Below are positions 26,645 through 36,077 of a stretch of 64,000 bases of DNA, one piece after another. The stretch is from the NCBI GenBank assembly GCA_903838355.1, contig CAILYC010000059.1, positions 117,146-181,145 on the forward strand. Direction: 5' to 3'. The DNA is from an uncultured Burkholderiales bacterium. GTDB taxonomy: Bacteria > Pseudomonadota > Gammaproteobacteria > Burkholderiales > Burkholderiaceae_C. Under the pieces are notes generated by a model. That model made no database searches. It worked only from the letters and a program-made list of their open reading frames with translations, and was not told the origin of the DNA. Made by a program: the position numbers and the translations under genes. Within the stretch, counting starts at the first letter, position 1; every line of letters starts with the position of its first letter.

Positions 26645-27541
26645 ATGCCAGGCCTCGTGGTGAACAAGCCCATCAAGACCCCTGCAGAGCCAAGATCTTT
26701 TGTCCCTGGTGACAGGCCAAGGGTCATCTTCACCCGTCCCGAGGGTGAGCACGCCCATGGGTTTGAGTCCCTTAAAGAGGCCGGCTACCCCGTAGAACAC
26801 TGGCCCTTGATTCACATTCAGCCCCATCCCAGCAACGAATCGCTGGCCCGGGCTTGTGAGCATTGGCGACAGTGGAGGGCCGTGTTTTTTGTGAGTCCGC
26901 AAGCGGTGCTCTATTTCTTTCGGTACGCGGGCACCAAGCTTGACTTGCGCCACACCCGTTGTTGGGCCACGGGGTCGGGCACACGGGATGCTTTGCTCAG
27001 ACACGGCGTGGCCCAGGACCTGATCGACACACCGAACTTGGCCAATGGACTTTGGGACTCTGAGCATTTGTGGCAGTCGGTCAAAGAGCAAATTCGACCT
27101 CTCGATGGGGTGTTGATCGTGAGAGGTGGGGAGGTACAAACGTTGAGCTCGGTTTTATCGCCAAGCGCTGAGGTGGCCAGCCCACCACGGCACGACACGG
27201 GGGTGGGGCGGGAGTACCTGGCCGAGCAAATCAAGGCCCAAGGTGGACAGGTGATTTGGGCTGTGGCCTACATGAGGGCTGCACCGAATTGGTCAGCGCA
27301 GCAAGTGAAGCAGGCCGCGCAGGCTCTTTGCGACGGATCGATCTGGATTTTTACCAGCTCTCAGGCGGTGAACAATTGGCGGCAATTGATGGGGGAGGCC
27401 CGGGGGCCATGGCCACAGGGGCGGGCCATTGCCACCCACGACAGAATTGCCCAAGCCTTGAGCGCGGCGGGCATGGGTGTTGTTGCTCGGTCACGCCCCA
27501 ATCTCGACGCCTTGTTGGTGTCATTAGAATCCATGCCATGA
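26645..27541 (+). CDS. hemD: uroporphyrinogen-III synthase
   Basis: Closes hydroxymethylbilane into uroporphyrinogen III. From the ATG at 26645 it has 298 residues, with a leader before VIFTRPEGEHAHGFESL. The family is poorly conserved; visible marks are VFFVSPQAVLYFFR near residue 80, the GGEVQTLSSVL strand, and IWIFTSSQAVNNWRQL near 236. Assignment is secured by position between hemC and hemX. The hemX start codon overlaps its stop (ATGA). Confidence 0.9.
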   Translation: MPGLVVNKPIKTPAEPRSFVPGDRPRVIFTRPEGEHAHGFESLKEAGYPVEHWPLIHIQPHPSNESLARACEHWRQWRAVFFVSPQAVLYFFRYAGTKLDLRHTRCWATGSGTRDALLRHGVAQDLIDTPNLANGLWDSEHLWQSVKEQIRPLDGVLIVRGGEVQTLSSVLSPSAEVASPPRHDTGVGREYLAEQIKAQGGQVIWAVAYMRAAPNWSAQQVKQAAQALCDGSIWIFTSSQAVNNWRQLMGEARGPWPQGRAIATHDRIAQALSAAGMGVVARSRPNLDALLVSLESMP

Positions 27542-28761
27542 ATGAGCCCCAGTCCACCGCCCCCAACGCCACCATAGCAAGTTCCAATTCATCCGTCAGC
27601 GCTGAGGCCGACGCGGTGAGAGTGAGCAAAGATGTCAATGTCCCGAATGCCTCCCAGGCCCCTGCTTTGACCCTGGGGGTGCTGGCCCGATGGACTTGGC
27701 TCGTCGGTGCAGTGGCCTTGCTGGCCTGTCTTTTTTTATGGCAAAAAATCAATGGTCTGCAAGAAATTTTGGCCCGTCAAACCTTTGACGCCACCGCCAT
27801 GGCCCAAGAGGCCAAGGGTTTGGCCAAAGAAGCGGCGGAGCTCTCGAGAGACAGTGCGGCGCATTTGTCCTTGATGCAGACCCAGCTGAGCGAGGTCTCT
27901 TTGCAGCGCACCCAATTGGAGTCGCTCATGCAAACCCTCACTCGAACGCGAGACGAGAACACCCTCGATGAGCTGGAATCGTCCGTTCGTCTCGCTCAGC
28001 AACAAGCGCAATTGACCGGCAGCTTGACCCCTCTTTTGACGGCCATGACGCTCGCCCAGTCCAAACTCGCCAAGCTCTCCCAGCCGCGCTTGGCGGCCCT
28101 CGAGCGCGCGCTCAACAAGGACATTGGTCGAATCAAGTCCTTCGCTATGGCCGACACCCCCAATGTGTTGCTCTCCCTTGATGAGTTGGTTCGCTTGGTC
28201 GATGATTTGCCCTTGGCCAATGAAATGGGGGAAAAGCACAACCCCAGTTCACCAAACAGTCCTCCAAACACTGCGCCAAACACTGTGCCAAATACTGCGC
28301 CAACGAGCGCTGCAATGGCCTCGGGTGCCAACAAGACCAGCTCCCTTGAGGATTGGGGCGTTGCCAAGGCTGGCAACTGGGTGCACGAGGTCAGTCAAAG
28401 TTTGGCCTCTCAGTTGTGGTCCCCGCTTTGGTCGGGCTTGCAAGGCTTGGTGCGCATTAGCCGAATCGATGAGCCCCAAGCCGTGCTCTTGAGTCCTGAG
28501 CAAGGCTACTTTGTTCGAGAAAACTTGAAACTTCTTTTGCTCAATGCCAAACTGGAGTTGTTGGCGCGCCAGCCTGAGGCCTTGCAAAATGATGTGGAGC
28601 TGGTGCGCAGGCAACTCAATCAGTACTTTGACAACCATGCCAAGAGCACGCAAGGGGCGTTGGCGCAATTGGGGGTGCTGCAAAACAGCCTCAAGCAACT
28701 GGACTTGCCGCATTTGGATGACACTTTGGCCGCTTTTGCCAGCGCCCAAATGGGGCGCTAG
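27538..28761 (+). CDS. hemX: HemX family protein (uroporphyrinogen-III C-methyltransferase-like membrane protein)
   Basis: 407 residues. One transmembrane helix at about 51-67 (RWTWLVGAVALLACLFLW) is followed by a long helical, presumably periplasmic, domain rich in Ala, Leu, Gln (ARQTFDATAMAQEAKGLA). The HemX family carries the old name uroporphyrin methylase but lacks methylase motifs; its role in haem synthesis is unclear. Around residues 239-256 there is a Pro/Asn/Thr repeat (PPNTAPNTVPNTAP) encoded by a 12-bp tandem DNA repeat. Overlaps hemD by four bases; hemY begins one base after its stop. Confidence 0.85.
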   Translation: MNEPQSTAPNATIASSNSSVSAEADAVRVSKDVNVPNASQAPALTLGVLARWTWLVGAVALLACLFLWQKINGLQEILARQTFDATAMAQEAKGLAKEAAELSRDSAAHLSLMQTQLSEVSLQRTQLESLMQTLTRTRDENTLDELESSVRLAQQQAQLTGSLTPLLTAMTLAQSKLAKLSQPRLAALERALNKDIGRIKSFAMADTPNVLLSLDELVRLVDDLPLANEMGEKHNPSSPNSPPNTAPNTVPNTAPTSAAMASGANKTSSLEDWGVAKAGNWVHEVSQSLASQLWSPLWSGLQGLVRISRIDEPQAVLLSPEQGYFVRENLKLLLLNAKLELLARQPEALQNDVELVRRQLNQYFDNHAKSTQGALAQLGVLQNSLKQLDLPHLDDTLAAFASAQMGR

Positions 28762-28762
28762 C

Positions 28763-30061
28763 ATGAGAGGCGCGCTTTGGCTCGTGGCTCTTTTTGGCGT
28801 GGCGGTGGCATCCTCACTATTTCTTGGGGGTAACCATGGTTTGGTGAGTGTCTTTTTGGCCCCCTCGCGGGTGGACATGTCGCTCAATTTAGTGATTGTG
28901 GTCTGGATTGTGTCCTTGCTGCTCGTGCACGCAGCATTGCGAGCCTTGGGGCTGCTTTTTGATATCCCCTTGCAAGCCAAGAGATGGCGCTGGCAAACGC
29001 GCGAGCGTGCCTTGTTGAGCGGTGTGGTTCAGGCCTTGGCGCAATTGCAGTCGGGGCGGTTTTTGCGAGCGCAAAAATCTGCCCTCCAAACACTCGCTTT
29101 GCACAAAAGCATGAAGGACTCAGCCCATCATTGGGGTTTGTCCTCCTCGACGCTTGCGCAGTTGCAGTCTTTGCTGCATTTGATTGGCGCCCAAGCCGCC
29201 CACGCCCTCAACAACACCGAGATGCGAGACGCGCAACTGCAGCAGCTCTTGCAACAAGGGCGCACGTTGCAAGAGCAGTTTGCCAATAGCGAGTCGATCG
29301 AGGCGGGGCAGTTGTTGGCGGCGCGTTGGTCCTTGGACGATCACGATCCCAGTGCGGCACTTTCATGGCTCGATCAGATGGGGCCGGGGGTGGCGCGAAG
29401 AACCATGGCCCTTCGCATGCGGCTCAAAGCCAGTCGTATTTTGGGCCAATACAGCTTGGCCTTGGAGACGGCCAGGCTGTTGGCCAAACACCGGGCGTTT
29501 TCAGCTGTGGCGGCACAAAGCTTGCTCAACAGTTTGATCTCTTCGAGTTTCAAGGCCTGCCGAGAAGGCGCTCAGGTCACCCAAGTTTGGGCCTCTTTGG
29601 ACGCTGTCGAGCGTGACACCCCTCAGGTGGTCTTGCAAGCGTGTGAGCAAGCTTTGTTACTTGCTTTGCCAGGCGAGCAAGTGCTGCAGTGGCTCAAACC
29701 CACTTGGGTGAAATTGCGCAATCACCTCAATGTCTTGGATCTTGAAGAGCGCACGCAACTCGTTCGTTTGACCCAACAGGCGTTGGCGTCATTGAAGCCG
29801 GACCCGGAGTGGCTGGGCTTTATGGACCAGGTGATGGCGTCCCAACCTGGCGTTGTCGAGGTGCGTTATCTGTATGGGCAGATGTGCTTACACCATGCCC
29901 TGTGGGGCAAAGCGCAGCAACTGCTCGAGAGCTCTGCAGCGCGCTTGAGCTCGGTGGAACTCAAGCGCCGTGCCTATGCTTCCTTGGCCCAATTGGCCGA
30001 GCAGCGCGCGGACCCAGCCGCAGCGCTCAAAGCCTGGAAGCAAGCGGCCCTCACTGGGTGA
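28763..30061 (+). CDS. hemY: HemY-family membrane-anchored TPR-like protein
   Basis: 432 residues from the ATG at 28763, just after hemX. Two N-terminal membrane helices (LWLVALFGVAVASSLFLGG; LNLVIVVWIVSLLLVHAALRAL) match the HemY_N domain; the rest is alpha-helical with TPR-like repeats (ALALHKSMKD, LETARLLAKHRAFSAVAAQ, RAYASLAQLAEQRADPAAAL). In proteobacteria this HemY is distinct from protoporphyrinogen oxidase HemY of Gram-positives. It is thought to scaffold or control late haem synthesis. It converges on rne. Confidence 0.88.
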   Translation: MRGALWLVALFGVAVASSLFLGGNHGLVSVFLAPSRVDMSLNLVIVVWIVSLLLVHAALRALGLLFDIPLQAKRWRWQTRERALLSGVVQALAQLQSGRFLRAQKSALQTLALHKSMKDSAHHWGLSSSTLAQLQSLLHLIGAQAAHALNNTEMRDAQLQQLLQQGRTLQEQFANSESIEAGQLLAARWSLDDHDPSAALSWLDQMGPGVARRTMALRMRLKASRILGQYSLALETARLLAKHRAFSAVAAQSLLNSLISSSFKACREGAQVTQVWASLDAVERDTPQVVLQACEQALLLALPGEQVLQWLKPTWVKLRNHLNVLDLEERTQLVRLTQQALASLKPDPEWLGFMDQVMASQPGVVEVRYLYGQMCLHHALWGKAQQLLESSAARLSSVELKRRAYASLAQLAEQRADPAAALKAWKQAALTG

Positions 30062-30091
30062 GGGCCTAGCCCCTCAAGCCTTGTGGATGGA

Positions 30092-33000
30092 TTACTGCGC
30101 AAAGGGTAGGTGCAACTGACTCAAATCGCGTTTGGTCTCGACAAGCACCAAGGGGCCTTGATCCAAATTCACAAAGGCAGGGCGAACGCGTTGGGGGTGG
30201 ACTACTTTGGGCTCGAGGGCCATTCGCTCTTGGGTGGATTGCACTTTGATCGGGTCAGATTGAACCCACTCGAGTTGACTCGCGTGGGTCATCTCGACCA
30301 AGGCGGCTGTGGGCAGCTCGTAATGACCCACCCTGGGCATGGCCACCGCAGCGCTGGCTGTCGAAGCAGGCGTTGACGCGGTGGGTGTTGCAGTTCCCGA
30401 TGCCGCAACAGATGCCGCAACAGGCCTTTGATCCATGTGCTGATCGTGCCCTCGTTGCTGTGCGTGGGTTTCCTGCCCAGAGGGTTCGTTGGACAAGAAA
30501 GACTCTTGGCGCTGCTCTCTGGGGTTGGCGCGCAGGCCAGGGCGTTGCGCATCAGACTGCACCGCGATGAAGTCCTGGCCGTGAGGCGCATGGCCTGTTT
30601 CTTGTTCCTGGCGTTGGTGTTGACCTTGGGCGTTCAAGTCCCCATGGTTCGCGTCGTTCGCGTCGTTCGCGTGGGTGTTGGACGTCTGGGCGTCGCCCTC
30701 GCGTGTTGGGCGCTCGCGGCGATCGCGCGATTGGCGAGGCCTTCTTTCACGCGGCTCACGAGGTTCACGCACTTCATGAGACTCGTTACCGCCCAAAGCT
30801 TGGGCACCATTGAGGTTTTGCTCTGGGCTTAAATCAGTGGCGTTGGCAGGTGCGATGAAGGCGGACTCTGGAGCGGCATGGGGTGCTGGTCTGTCGCTCG
30901 ACTCAGGGCGGGGCGTGCGCTCAGAACGCTCGCCGCGTTCTGCGCGGTCTCCTCGCTCACCACGCTCACCACGCTCACCACGTCTTGGGCCTCTTTCTCG
31001 GCGAGCATCCCCGCGCTCATTTCTTCTGGCCTCCTCACCCTCTGCACCCTCTTGTCCAGGCGCAGCGGTGGCGTTGGCGGAGGGGTTGGAGGAAGCAGAG
31101 GCTGCGCGGTCGGAAAACTCGTCCCTGGGCGCACGCGCACCACGCTCTTGGCGTGTGCCGCGTGGGGTCGAGTTCTCGCTGCGGGCTTCACCCAAGCCTT
31201 CAGGACTTCTAGCCCGGGTGTCGGTTTTGTCGCCTCGCTCCCCGCGTTCACCACGGTCTGAGCGGTCGCCTGAGCGTCTCCCGCGGCGTTGGTCACGGCC
31301 ACGCCCGCCCCCTTCTCTGGGTTCACGGACCTCGCGACCACCCTCGCGTTTGGCCTGGCTTGTGACGCCTTTTGCGGCATCGGTGATGCTGGTTTTGTCG
31401 CTGGAGGTTTCTTTTTTGCCGCCAAACAAGGATTTGAACCAACCGACGAATCCGCTGCTGGCGGGACCATTGGCAGGGCTTGTCGTTGTCGGTGTGGTTG
31501 GCTTGGCCTGTGCGCTCGCCGCCACGGGCATGGGCTTGGGTTCGGCAATAGGTGCTGGTGCATCGGGCAAGACCCCTTTGATCATGGGGGTCTGGCGATT
31601 GGTGGGCTCTTGTGAGCGGCGGGTCACGGCGGTGGCGTCTTCCACGTCGTCGACCATTTTGTAGCTCACATCCATGTTGTCCAAACGGGGGTCGTCGTGC
31701 TTTAAACGCTCGAGTTTGTAGTTCGGTGTTTCCAGTGCCTTGTTGGGCACCAAGAGCACGCTGATGCGTTGTTTGATCTCGATTTTGGCAATTTCAGTGC
31801 GCTTTTCATTCAACAAGAATGAGGCGACCTCAACGGGCACTTGGGCGTGGACGGCGGCGGTGCCGTCTTTCATGGATTCTTCTTGGATGATGCGAAGAAT
31901 TTGCAGTGCTGAGCTCTCGGTGTCGCGCACGTGGCCTGAGCCGCCGCAACGAGGACAAGGAATGGAAGCACCTTCGGACAAGGCGGGGCGCAAGCGCTGG
32001 CGACTCATCTCCATCAAACCGAATTTGCTGATCGTGCCAAACTGCACGCGTGCGCGGTCTTGTCGCAAGGAGTCGCGCAAACGGTTTTCCACTTCCCGGC
32101 GATTGCGCGACTCTTCCATGTCAATGAAGTCAATCACGATGAGGCCGCCCAAGTCGCGCAGTCGCATTTGGCGAGCCACCTCCTCAGCGGCCTCCAAATT
32201 GGTTCGGGTGGCGGTCTCTTCAATGTCGCCGCCGCGAATGGCACGCGCCGAGTTCACATCGACCGAGACCAAGGCCTCGGTGTGGTCGATCACAATCGCG
32301 CCACCACTGGGCAGGTTGACCGTGCGGGCATAGGCCGATTCAATTTGGTGCTCAATTTGAAAGCGACTGAACAAAGGGGCATCGTCGCGGTAGCGCTTGA
32401 CCCGGGCGGCATGCTCGGGCATGACGTGGGACATGAACTGGTGGGCTTGGTCAAAGATGTCATCGGTGTCGATCAAGATGTCGCCGATGTCATTGTTAAA
32501 GTAGTCGCGAATGGCGCGAATCACCAGGCTGGACTCTTGATAGATCAAGTAGGCGCCTTTGCCCGATTTGGCCGCACCGTCAATGGCGGTCCACAACTTC
32601 AAGAGGTAGTTCAAGTCCCACTGAAGTTCGGGCGCGGTGCGCCCAATGCCGGCGGTTCTGGCAATGATGGACATGCCGCCTGGATACTCCAGTTGGTCCA
32701 TTGCCTCTTTGAGCTCGGCGCGGTCATCGCCTTCAATGCGGCGACTCACCCCACCGCCCCTAGGGTTGTTGGGCATGAGCACCACGTAGCGTCCGGCCAG
32801 GGAAATAAAGGTCGTGAGGGCCGCACCCTTGTTGCCGCGCTCTTCTTTTTCGACTTGAATGATCAGCTCTTGGCCTTCTCGAATCACATCTTGAATGCGC
32901 GCTTGAGAGGGCGATACATTGCTGCTGAAGAACTGTTTGGAGATTTCTTTGAAGGGTAAAAAACCGTGGCGCTCTTCGCCGTAGTCGACAAAGCAGGCCT

Positions 33001-33160
33001 CGAGGGAGGGCTCGACGCGCGTGACCACCGCTTTGTAAATATTGCCTTTGCGTTGCTCTCGACCTTCAATTTCGATTTCGTAGTCGAGTAGTTTTTGTCC
33101 ATCCACGATGGCCAAGCGTCTTTCTTCAGACTGGGTGGCGTTGATCAGCATCCTTTTCAT
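30092..33160 (-). CDS. rne: ribonuclease E
   Basis: The main endoribonuclease for mRNA decay and rRNA/tRNA maturation, core of the degradosome. 1022 residues, starting [21 protein letters not shown]. An S1 domain ([23 protein letters not shown]), the 5' sensor, the DNase I-like catalytic site ([32 protein letters not shown]) and the zinc-link CPRCGGSGH are in the first half. The C-terminal half is disordered and highly charged, with Arg/Gly/Glu repeats ([18 protein letters not shown]) and a distinct C-terminal motif EWVQSDP. The disordered half should scaffold RNA and partners. The gene has a 543-bp upstream gap, likely an autoregulatory 5' leader. Confidence 0.97.
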   Translation of the reverse strand: MKRMLINATQSEERRLAIVDGQKLLDYEIEIEGREQRKGNIYKAVVTRVEPSLEACFVDYGEERHGFLPFKEISKQFFSSNVSPSQARIQDVIREGQELIIQVEKEERGNKGAALTTFISLAGRYVVLMPNNPRGGGVSRRIEGDDRAELKEAMDQLEYPGGMSIIARTAGIGRTAPELQWDLNYLLKLWTAIDGAAKSGKGAYLIYQESSLVIRAIRDYFNNDIGDILIDTDDIFDQAHQFMSHVMPEHAARVKRYRDDAPLFSRFQIEHQIESAYARTVNLPSGGAIVIDHTEALVSVDVNSARAIRGGDIEETATRTNLEAAEEVARQMRLRDLGGLIVIDFIDMEESRNRREVENRLRDSLRQDRARVQFGTISKFGLMEMSRQRLRPALSEGASIPCPRCGGSGHVRDTESSALQILRIIQEESMKDGTAAVHAQVPVEVASFLLNEKRTEIAKIEIKQRISVLLVPNKALETPNYKLERLKHDDPRLDNMDVSYKMVDDVEDATAVTRRSQEPTNRQTPMIKGVLPDAPAPIAEPKPMPVAASAQAKPTTPTTTSPANGPASSGFVGWFKSLFGGKKETSSDKTSITDAAKGVTSQAKREGGREVREPREGGGRGRDQRRGRRSGDRSDRGERGERGDKTDTRARSPEGLGEARSENSTPRGTRQERGARAPRDEFSDRAASASSNPSANATAAPGQEGAEGEEARRNERGDARRERGPRRGERGERGERGDRAERGERSERTPRPESSDRPAPHAAPESAFIAPANATDLSPEQNLNGAQALGGNESHEVREPREPRERRPRQSRDRRERPTREGDAQTSNTHANDANDANHGDLNAQGQHQRQEQETGHAPHGQDFIAVQSDAQRPGLRANPREQRQESFLSNEPSGQETHAQQRGHDQHMDQRPVAASVAASGTATPTASTPASTASAAVAMPRVGHYELPTAALVEMTHASQLEWVQSDPIKVQSTQERMALEPKVVHPQRVRPAFVNLDQGPLVLVETKRDLSQLHLPFAQ

Positions 33161-33703
33161 TGATGCGTTCCTTTACATTGTTCAATTCATCACAGGTCCG
33201 TGACGGACCAACGATGCCAAATCAATGCCAAGAATGAGGGGAACTGCCGCGAGGACTTGTGTCTGATTCGCCCCTTCAGGGGCGACAACAAGGGGTGGGC
33301 ACGTGGAGTGGAGCAAGAAAGCTCAGGGGCAACAAGGCTGAGAAAACACTTGTCAAACGCTGCATCAAGAGGTTTGGGGCAAGGTGCGTTCGTCCAGCGC
33401 TTGTCATTGGGGTGAACCCAAACAAGTCAAGGGGGAGCAGCAACAAAATCCAAGCCAACTTAAAAATCATTTCTTACTTTTAATCCGTTTGACGCGAGAG
33501 AATCGCTCTTACACGTCAAGCTTTTGGTGTATTCCGTATCAAAATTCTATGGACATCGGCTCGACCGCTGGGGGTGGGCACCACTTGCGCTTCAAGGGAG
33601 GCTAAGTCTGTGCATCAAAACCCATCGGGGCATCGACCTCGCAACGAAAGCCTAGACGTGATCTAATTGGCAAATTAAATCAAGCACTTGGAAGCATTCG
33701 CTG
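33161..33703. other. rne-rluC divergent intergenic region
   Basis: 543 bases without a convincing gene. It should hold the rne promoter and long 5' leader (minus strand) and the rluC promoter (plus strand). A perfect hairpin lies at 33268-33285. TTGACG boxes at 33489-33494 (plus) and an inverted copy near 33514-33519 (minus) face each other, but no good -10 was found at the right spacing for either. An AT-rich stretch lies around 33440-33490. Confidence 0.55.
33268..33285 (-). promoter_or_regulatory. hairpin in the rne 5' leader
   Basis: TCGCCCC-TTCA-GGGGCGA, a perfect 7-bp stem with a 4-base loop, about 108 bases upstream of the rne start codon. E. coli rne is autoregulated by hairpins in its long 5' UTR, so this is a plausible regulatory or cleavage-control structure; no U-run follows on the minus strand, so it is not a terminator. 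Confidence 0.45.
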
Positions 33704-34735
33704 GTGAAAGACATTATACGACCGTCCGGACTCAATAGTCCAGAAAAAGCAAGATTCATTGAAGTCGATCTCGACTCCAGTGCCCAGCGGCTCGACAATT
33801 TTTTGATGCGCGAGCTCAAAGGCGTTCCCAAAACCCATGTTTACCGCATCATTCGCTCCGGCGAGGTGCGGGTCAACAAAGGTCGCGCCAGTGCCCAGAC
33901 TCGCTTGCAAGTGGGGGACATGGTGCGCATTCCGCCCCTGCGCACGTCGGACGTGGCCGAGCAAAAGGGCTTGAACGCTCAAAGTGGCGCGATCCCTCCT
34001 CGGGACTTTGCGGTTTTGCTCGAAGACGAGGGCTTCATGGCCATCGACAAGCCCGCTGGTGTGGCGGTGCATGGGGGCAGTGGGGTGAGTTTTGGGGTGA
34101 TTGAACAACTTCGCGTGTCCCGTCCTGGCATCAACGCCTTGGAGCTGGTTCACCGCATCGACCGCGAAACCTCGGGCATTTTGTTGGTGTCTAAAAAAAG
34201 AAGTGCATTGCTGCATTTGCAAAACCAGTTCCGTGAACGCGAGACGGGCAAGACCTACTTGGCCTTGGTGGTGGGCCAATGGCCTTCGAACCGCAAAGTC
34301 ATTGACCTCCCGCTGGAGCGCTATTTGCTTGACAGTGGAGCCCAGATGGGGGAGCGCCGCGTGCGGGTCGTCAGCGCCCAAGACCCCAACGGTATGCGAG
34401 CCATCACCCTGGTGCGAGTTGCCAAGTTGGTGGGCCCTTACTCACTTTTGGAGGTCACCATCAAAACGGGTCGAACGCATCAAATTCGGGTGCACTTGGC
34501 GAGTCTGGGTTACCCGATTGCGGGCGATCAAAAGTACGCCAGTGACGAACAAAACAAGGCCACCGCCGCCGTGGGGCTCAAACGCATGTTCCTTCATGCG
34601 TGGCGCTTGAAATTCATCCATCCCCGGACCGCCTTGCCCATTGAGCTCGAGTGCCCGCTGCCCGAAGAGCTGCAAACCTTTGTTGCTCGCGCGCAAGCGG
34701 GTGAGTTCGCGCGCGTGCGACCCCTTGGAAATTAG
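33704..34735 (+). CDS. rluC: 23S rRNA pseudouridine synthase of the RluC/RluD type
   Basis: 343 residues. An N-terminal S4 RNA-binding domain (RLDNFLMRELKGVPKTHVYRIIRSGEVRVN) is followed by the RsuA/RluA catalytic domain with HRIDRETSGILLVSKK, whose Asp is the catalytic residue. RluC modifies positions 955, 2504 and 2580 in E. coli 23S rRNA; position next to rne and the S4 domain support RluC, although RluC versus RluD is not absolute from sequence alone. The start is a GTG at 33704; a weak GGAAG lies 13-17 bases upstream. Confidence 0.9.
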   Translation: MKDIIRPSGLNSPEKARFIEVDLDSSAQRLDNFLMRELKGVPKTHVYRIIRSGEVRVNKGRASAQTRLQVGDMVRIPPLRTSDVAEQKGLNAQSGAIPPRDFAVLLEDEGFMAIDKPAGVAVHGGSGVSFGVIEQLRVSRPGINALELVHRIDRETSGILLVSKKRSALLHLQNQFRERETGKTYLALVVGQWPSNRKVIDLPLERYLLDSGAQMGERRVRVVSAQDPNGMRAITLVRVAKLVGPYSLLEVTIKTGRTHQIRVHLASLGYPIAGDQKYASDEQNKATAAVGLKRMFLHAWRLKFIHPRTALPIELECPLPEELQTFVARAQAGEFARVRPLGN

Positions 34736-34864
34736 CGTGGGATGCCCCTGGCGTGGTTTTTTTCTTTTCTTTGTCTTTTAAAATCAACACGCTTTCGTGT
34801 CTGCCCTTTGTCGCTAGTCGCTAGTCTCTTGTCTCTTGTCTACTCTTTACTTGAGTCCCCCCCC

Positions 34865-35548
34865 ATGACCGATCCCCATCAAAGCATCCGTCCCAAGCGC
34901 CGGTATGACCTGATCGCATTCGATTGGGATGGCACCTTGTTTGATTCCACAAAACACATCGCCCGCAGCATTCAGCAAGCGGTCAAGGATGTCGGGGGCG
35001 CAGTTCCTGACGAGTCTGCGGCAGCCTTTGTCATTGGTTTGCCCGTGCATGCGGCCCTCGCGCGCGTGGCCCCCGATGTCAAGCCCGAGCAGTACGAGGC
35101 CTTGGGGCAGAGCTACCGGCACCATTACCACGCCTTGGCGCATGAGTTGACGCTCTTTCCTGGGGTCTTGGAGATGCTCGTGCAACTGCGCGAGTCACAA
35201 TACTGCTTGAGCATTGCCACCGGCAAGAGTCGCTCGGGCTTGAACCGTGTGCTCACGAGCAGCCCTTTGAAGGACCTCTTTGATGCGAGCCGCACCGCCG
35301 ATGAGACCCGTGGCAAGCCCGATCCCCAAATGCTCAAGGAACTCATGTCTCATTTTGGGGTGAGCCCGCAAAGAACCCTGATGGTGGGTGACACCTGCCA
35401 TGACTTGGAGATGGCCCAAAGGGCTGGGTGTGCCAGCCTGGGCGTGACCTATGGCGCTCAAAATGCCCAAGACTTAAACCCCTTCGCACCCTTGGCGCTG
35501 GTGCATAGCGTGAGTGAGATGGTGCAGTGGTTCAAGATCCACGGCTAA
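34865..35548 (+). CDS. HAD-superfamily phosphatase (phosphoglycolate phosphatase-like)
   Basis: 227 residues from the ATG at 34865. HAD subfamily IA motifs: FDWDGTLFDS (nucleophile D20), cap domain of helices, motif II IATGKSRSG, the Lys in DETRGKPDPQMLKE, and motif IV MVGDTCHDLEMAQRAG. This layout matches Gph-type phosphoglycolate phosphatases; a nucleotidase or other phosphatase cannot be excluded. It follows rluC after about 130 bases of T-rich sequence, and the Rieske gene follows closely. Confidence 0.85.
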   Translation: MTDPHQSIRPKRRYDLIAFDWDGTLFDSTKHIARSIQQAVKDVGGAVPDESAAAFVIGLPVHAALARVAPDVKPEQYEALGQSYRHHYHALAHELTLFPGVLEMLVQLRESQYCLSIATGKSRSGLNRVLTSSPLKDLFDASRTADETRGKPDPQMLKELMSHFGVSPQRTLMVGDTCHDLEMAQRAGCASLGVTYGAQNAQDLNPFAPLALVHSVSEMVQWFKIHG

Positions 35549-35603
35549 ATGGGAGGCCTTTGCGGCGCTCAGTGTCGAGCACCGGTGGGAAGGCTTGTGT
35601 CTG

Positions 35604-35972
35604 ATGGACGCCAGCACCCGTGTCCCCTTGTGCCAAAGTGAGGCTTTGCAAGATGGGGGCTTGGCGGTGGACTTTGATGTGGTATTAGGTGGACAAACTT
35701 GCCGCGCGTTTGCGGTTCGTTTTCATGGCGAGGTGCATGCTTATCTCAACCGTTGTGCGCACATCCCCATGGAGATGGATGCCAGAGAAAATCATTTTTT
35801 TGACCCCACTCGCCAGTGGCTCATGTGCGCCACCCATGGTGCCCTTTACGAGCCCAAAACCGGTCTGTGTAGGAGCGGACCGTGCCGAGGCGGGCTGATC
35901 AAAATCGCGATCAGTTTGGACGCGGGTATGGTCTACTGGCATACCGCTTACAATTTGGTGCCAGTGTCCTGA
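35604..35972 (+). CDS. Rieske 2Fe-2S domain protein
   Basis: A 122-residue single-domain Rieske protein. Cluster ligands C51-x-H53 in NRCAHIPMEMD and C75-x2-H78 in LMCATHGALYEP are clear, separated by 21 residues; C89 and C94 follow. No membrane anchor or signal peptide is seen, so it is a soluble ferredoxin-type Rieske protein. It lies between a HAD phosphatase and sppA, an arrangement common in Comamonadaceae. The electron-transfer partner is unknown. Confidence 0.88.
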   Translation: MDASTRVPLCQSEALQDGGLAVDFDVVLGGQTCRAFAVRFHGEVHAYLNRCAHIPMEMDARENHFFDPTRQWLMCATHGALYEPKTGLCRSGPCRGGLIKIAISLDAGMVYWHTAYNLVPVS

Positions 35973-36077
35973 AATCAGGCAAAGTGCACATTCAAGGGCT
36001 GTTCGGTCTGGCTGGGTGCGCTGAGTCCTGTGTATTTTTTTGCCGTGATGGCCTATTTAAGAACTGTTGGTTTATTC

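Noticed and set aside
30062..30091. Hairpin around GAGGGC-CTA-GCCCCTC at the hemY-rne junction as a bidirectional terminator
   Set aside because: The stem has a bulge and no U-run on either strand.
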